DNA from: Planctomycetota bacterium
GTDB taxonomy: Bacteria; Planctomycetota; Brocadiia; Brocadiales; Bathyanammoxibiaceae
Direction of reading: 5' to 3'
DNA length: 40,444 nt
Assembly: GCA_023261505.1 (NCBI GenBank)
Contig: JAHFOV010000015.1
Coordinates: 1 to 40,444, forward strand
In this document: positions 37,800-40,444 of the stretch, piece by piece
Position numbering within the stretch: position 1 is the stretch's first letter
Layout: each line of letters begins with the position of its first letter
The notes under the pieces: generated by a model
The model's database searches: none
The model's input: the letters and a program-made list of their open reading frames with translations, nothing else
Told to the model about the DNA's origin: nothing
Made by a program: the position numbers and the translations under genes

Positions 37800-38432
37800 T
37801 TACTTAAGAGGTACTGACCAGTAAGCGTGGTCAAGGAATTGCTTCCAGGAGCGGTATTTTCCAGAATTTAGCTTGAGAGTGATTATCGGACTGTGTTTTG
37901 GCACAAAGGGTTTTCGTATGAGTTTAAGGCGCGCTTCCTCCGGGGTACGGCCTCCCTTATGCTTATTGCACTCGGTGCATGCGCAGACCACGTTGGTCCA
38001 GGTGGTTCTGCCTCCACGGGAACGGGGGATCATGTGGTCAAGGCTAAGCTCAGAAGTGGGGAACCTGCTCCCGCAATATTGACATCGGTTTTCATCCCTG
38101 GCAAATATATTTCTGCGATTGAATTTTATCCCCCAGTGTGGAACCCTATCGTAAAAGAGCAGGCGGATAATCCTTGGTACTGGTATCTCAAGAGAAACCG
38201 CCCTAATCCAATCACAATCTTCTTCAGGCAGGCCAAGTTTTGCCCTGAGTTGGGATACATCTCTCCAGGTATTAATATTATAAGAGGCGAATTTGTCTTC
38301 ATCTACAGTTACCACCTCGGCAGAGTTCTTGTAAAGGAGGGTGAGGGCCCTCCTTACACTGACCACATTCATGGCCATAAAAAATTTGTTCAGTACTAGG
38401 ACACTGGCGTCCAGACTACTTGCCACTTCCAT
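37800..38432 (-). CDS. HNH endonuclease family protein
   Basis: 210-aa protein of a chromosomal HNH family that begins with a conserved N-terminal region (SVLVLNKFFMAMNVVSVRRAL, then LLYKNSAEVV). The zinc-knuckle HNH lies at about 112-165: CQYCGSRFPTSELSLDHMIP, SRGGRTTWTNVV and CTECNKHKG. All expected residues (D/H of LDH, N of TWTNVV, H of NKHKG) are present. RBS AAGGAG lies 8 nt before the ATG. Members occur as housekeeping genes outside mobile elements, and the true role is unknown. Located between leuB and lpxK in the same direction, 12 bp after leuB. Confidence 0.88.
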   Translation of the reverse strand: MEVASSLDASVLVLNKFFMAMNVVSVRRALTLLYKNSAEVVTVDEDKFASYNINTWRDVSQLRAKLGLPEEDCDWIRAVSLEIPVPRIIRLLFYDRVPHWGIKFNRRNIFARDENRCQYCGSRFPTSELSLDHMIPRSRGGRTTWTNVVCACTECNKHKGGRTPEEARLKLIRKPFVPKHSPIITLKLNSGKYRSWKQFLDHAYWSVPLK

Positions 38433-38444
38433 AAATTTTACTCC

Positions 38445-39527
38445 TTAAATCGCCTCCGCTACCATGTCTCCTACCTGCTGGGTAGAATAGCCCATCCTGC
38501 CGGCTTCCAAGCTTTTTAGCCGTGAGGTGACCTTTTTTACAGCGTCCTCTATCGCCCTGGCCGCCTGGGTTTCTCCCAGGTGTTCTAGCATCATGGCACA
38601 AGCGCAAATGGCTGCCAGGGGGCTTACCACACCTTTATCTGCATGTTTGGGGGCTGAACCTCCAATTGGCTCAAACATCGAAACCCCTTCAGGGTTTATA
38701 TTTCCCCCAGCGGCTATCCCTAACCCCCCTTGCAGCATAGCCCCAAGGTCTGTAATTATGTCCCCAAACATATTGTCTGTTACTATAACATCAAAGCGTT
38801 CAGGATTCTTGACCATCCACATACAAGTGGCATCCACGTGGGCATACTCGGTGGTAACATCCTTATACTCGTCGGCTATTTCATAAAAGGCCCTGTTCCA
38901 CAAGTCGTGAGCGTAGTTGAGTACGTTGGTCTTTCCACAAAAAAGGAGCTTCTTCTTTTTGTCCCTATTCCGTGTAAACTCAAAGGCATAGCGTATGCAT
39001 CGCTCCACCCCTGAGCGGGTGTTCACAGACTCCTGTACTGCCACCTCCTGAGGCGTCCCTTTTCTGAGGAAACCTCCGGAGCCTACGTACAGCCCTTCAG
39101 TATTTTCTCTGACCACAACAAAGTCTATATCTTCAGGCCCTTTGCCTTTTAAGGGACAGTCCACACCAGGATAAAGTTTCACTGGGCGTAAGTTTATGTA
39201 CTGGTCCAGCTCAAACCGTATCTTAAGAAGTAACCCTCGTTCCAATATCCCTGGGGCCACATCTGGATGCCCTACGGAACCCATGTATATGGCATCGCAA
39301 TGCCGTAACTCCTCTAGTACGGAATCTGGCAAGACATCCTTTGTCTTTAAATAGCGGCTACCGCCCAGGTCATAATTTATTAGCTCAGACTTGAATCCGT
39401 TTTTCCTTGAGACGGCATCCAGTACCTTCAAACCCTCTCGAACCACCTCGGGCCCTATTCCATCTCCAGGGATTACTGCAATCTTATGCGTGCGTTCCAT
39501 TACCGCAATCTTATGTGCTCGTTCCAA
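38445..39527 (-). CDS. leuB: Isopropylmalate/isocitrate dehydrogenase family protein (probable LeuB)
   Basis: NAD-dependent beta-decarboxylating dehydrogenase, most likely 3-isopropylmalate dehydrogenase of leucine synthesis. IAVIPGDGIGPEVVREGLKV is near the N-terminus, ENTEGLYVG and the catalytic region KTNVLNYAHDLWNR follow. TDNMFGDIITDLGAM is the metal-binding signature and EPIGGSAPKHADKG the NAD-adenine site. TTG at 39527 (SD GGGAG, 6 nt) is favoured, giving 360 aa; ATG at 39500 gives 351 aa without an SD. The two starts are the first codons of a tandem 27-bp duplication. A frame to 39605 exists but would include the promoter. Tartrate dehydrogenase-type activity is an alternative. Confidence 0.9.
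   Translation of the reverse strand: MERAHKIAVMERTHKIAVIPGDGIGPEVVREGLKVLDAVSRKNGFKSELINYDLGGSRYLKTKDVLPDSVLEELRHCDAIYMGSVGHPDVAPGILERGLLLKIRFELDQYINLRPVKLYPGVDCPLKGKGPEDIDFVVVRENTEGLYVGSGGFLRKGTPQEVAVQESVNTRSGVERCIRYAFEFTRNRDKKKKLLFCGKTNVLNYAHDLWNRAFYEIADEYKDVTTEYAHVDATCMWMVKNPERFDVIVTDNMFGDIITDLGAMLQGGLGIAAGGNINPEGVSMFEPIGGSAPKHADKGVVSPLAAICACAMMLEHLGETQAARAIEDAVKKVTSRLKSLEAGRMGYSTQQVGDMVAEAI
39474..39527 (-). repeat. Tandem 27-bp duplication of the leuB start region
   Basis: Two adjacent 27-bp copies (39527-39501 and 39500-39474 on the minus strand), 22 of 27 bases identical, encoding MERAHKIAV and MERTHKIAV. Each begins with a usable start codon (TTG, ATG) and the length keeps the frame. 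Confidence 0.85.
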
Positions 39528-39563
39528 AGTTGACTCCCAACCAGTTGCTATATTTAACTTATT

Positions 39564-39592
39564 AGTATAAGCGGGATTAAACTTCTTTTCAA
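39564..39592 (-). promoter_or_regulatory. Sigma70-type promoter for leuB and the downstream cluster
   Basis: On the minus strand TTGAAA (39592-39587), 17-bp spacer, TATACT (39569-39564). Transcription would start near 39557, about 30 nt before the TTG start, ruling against a translation start at 39605. No strong promoter was seen between leuB and lpxK, so a long operon is plausible. Confidence 0.65.
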
Positions 39593-39610
39593 GAGGTAAA
39601 GTCATGGGGA

Positions 39611-39708
39611 AATTCCAAAGTTCAAATTAAAAATTCCAAATTAAGAAAACTCGGCAGATTGTGGATACTTATTTGACATTTGAGCTTTTAGATTTGTAAT
39701 TTATAATC
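39611..39708. repeat. CAAAT/ATTTG dispersed repeat upstream of leuB
   Basis: Left part has 'AATTCCAAAG', 'TTCAAATT' and 'ATTCCAAATTAAG'; right part has 'TTATTTGACATTTGAGC' and 'GATTTGTAATTTATAATC', roughly complementary. Same family as 10901-11042 and 17501-17595. It fills the gap between the divergent leuB and DUF3047 genes. Confidence 0.6.
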
Positions 39709-39718
39709 TGATGAGGCC

Positions 39719-40411
39719 ATGAAAAGATTCCTCTTAGTTCTTGTTGTCCTTTTTTGTTCCTGTGCCACTGGCCCCAAGTTAGCGCCGGTAGACGATACCC
39801 TTCCTATCACCGCCTTTACAGGTGAGGAACTGGCGAAAGGTGAGCCGATAGGTTGGAAGGTTCATCCTGGGATATGTAGGAAGATCGCCAGGGAGGCCCA
39901 ACCAAGGGTACTGGAGCTTGAGGGGAAGCGTGTGTTACAGGTTAAGACCGATGATAACGGTATTGTCCTCCTGAGGCGGGTTAATAAGAAGGCCGATCAG
40001 TATCCCCTTTTAAGATGGAACTGGAAGGTTTCTAACATCCTTCCAGAGAGTAGAGAGAAGGAGGTGGGAAGAGATGATTATCCTGCAGCCGTGTGTATAG
40101 TATACGACAGAAGATTTCTTGGCATACCTCGTCATATAAGGGGATTAATCTACGTGTGGGGCTCCAATGTTAAAATCGGTGAGCGTTTCGCAAATCCTTG
40201 CGATGACAGATTCAGGATAATTGTGGTGCAAAGTGGACCTGAAGGGCTAGGCCAATGGCAGCAGCATAAAGTGAATCATTATCAGGACCACGTCAGAGAG
40301 TTTGGAGAAGAGCCGAAGGATGTTCTTGGCGTAGCTATACAAACCAACACCGACCGCAACCATGGTAAAGTAGAGGCTAATTACACGGACATAGCTCTAA
40401 GCCGTTATTAA
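39719..40411 (+). CDS. DUF3047 family lipoprotein
   Basis: 230-aa protein; residues 1-15 (MKRFLLVLVVLFCSC) form a lipoprotein-like signal with Cys15 the probable lipidated residue. The mature domain matches DUF3047, a beta-rich domain of unknown function: RVLQVKTDDNGIVLLRRV, YPLLRWNWKVSNILP and GRDDYPAAVCIVYDRRFLG. IYVWGSNVKIGE, VNHYQDHVREFGEEPKDVLG and a final VAIQTNTDRNHGKVEANYTD follow. It is probably periplasmic or outer-membrane attached. It is divergent from leuB. Only 33 bases follow before the window ends. Confidence 0.87.
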   Translation: MKRFLLVLVVLFCSCATGPKLAPVDDTLPITAFTGEELAKGEPIGWKVHPGICRKIAREAQPRVLELEGKRVLQVKTDDNGIVLLRRVNKKADQYPLLRWNWKVSNILPESREKEVGRDDYPAAVCIVYDRRFLGIPRHIRGLIYVWGSNVKIGERFANPCDDRFRIIVVQSGPEGLGQWQQHKVNHYQDHVREFGEEPKDVLGVAIQTNTDRNHGKVEANYTDIALSRY

Positions 40412-40444
40412 CCCCTTTTAAATTGACACCCCCCTTTAACTTGC

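Noticed and set aside
37893-38399. 168-codon plus-strand frame opposite the HNH gene
   Set aside because: Shadow of the HNH gene, whose zinc knuckles and RBS are clear on the other strand.

Overview
The window comes from the chromosome of a diderm (LPS-bearing) bacterium. It carries lpxK and a complete ADP-heptose route (gmhA, gmhB, hldE, a second split kinase/nucleotidyltransferase pair, and a heptosyltransferase), a Mur ligase, and ferredoxin-dependent metabolism (KorAB-type 2-oxoacid oxidoreductase, a DUF2148 ferredoxin-like protein, two B12-binding radical SAM proteins, cob(I)yrinate adenosyltransferase). Moderate GC, dense gene packing with 4-bp ATGA overlaps, many TTG/GTG starts and numerous palindromic intergenic repeats suit an uncultured environmental lineage (Planctomycetota-, Omnitrophota- or Nitrospirota-like). 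That placement is an inference; no rRNA or tRNA was seen.

Layout. 1-2.0 kb: the 3' part of a Mur ligase and a two-helix channel protein with an altered selectivity filter. 2.0-3.0 kb (minus): a HicB/HicA module with a frameshifted toxin, a second HicB-like protein, and a 31-residue membrane peptide between two identical 30-bp repeats. 3.0-6.7 kb: lipase, leucyl aminopeptidase, DUF2148 protein and a stand-alone CoaB domain. 6.7-9.0 kb (minus): a small defence island with a GmrSD-like DUF262 protein and a MntA/HepT pair. 9.2-12.3 kb: korAB and an orphan HicB. 12.4-15.2 kb: a dynamin-like GTPase and an unusual acidic membrane protein, each behind a good sigma70-type promoter. 15.3-16.5 kb (minus): DUF4149, pterin dehydratase and CBS proteins. 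16.8-19.4 kb: an overlapping operon of membrane-anchored amidase, endonuclease V, archaemetzincin and DUF192 protein, behind a consensus promoter. 19.5-21.2 kb: a HAD-YvcK fusion. 21.2-24.6 kb (minus): flippase-like protein, radical SAM protein and TIM-barrel isomerase. 24.8-26.0 kb: cobO and a sirtuin. 26.4-28.9 kb: split heptose kinase and nucleotidyltransferase separated by a second MntA/HepT pair, a truncated four-helix-bundle gene and repeats. 28.9-39.5 kb (minus): a long envelope cluster running leuB, HNH, lpxK, deoxyhypusine-synthase-like, YkgJ-like, hldE, gmhA, gmhB, radical SAM, heptosyltransferase and trypsin-like protease. 39.7-40.4 kb: a DUF3047 lipoprotein.

The clearest cross-cutting signal is a set of palindromic elements that enter coding sequence. 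A 135-bp element with GTCATTGC/GCAATGAC ends sits exactly in frame (45 codons) near the end of gmhB. A 75-bp relative encodes both the end of endonuclease V and the start of the archaemetzincin signal peptide. A CAAAT-type repeat supplies the last 32 residues of the amidase, and another repeat truncates a four-helix-bundle gene. The other main points are the HAD-YvcK fusion, the duplicated heptose pathway, the two radical SAM proteins coupled to envelope genes, and the tandem duplication of the leuB start region.
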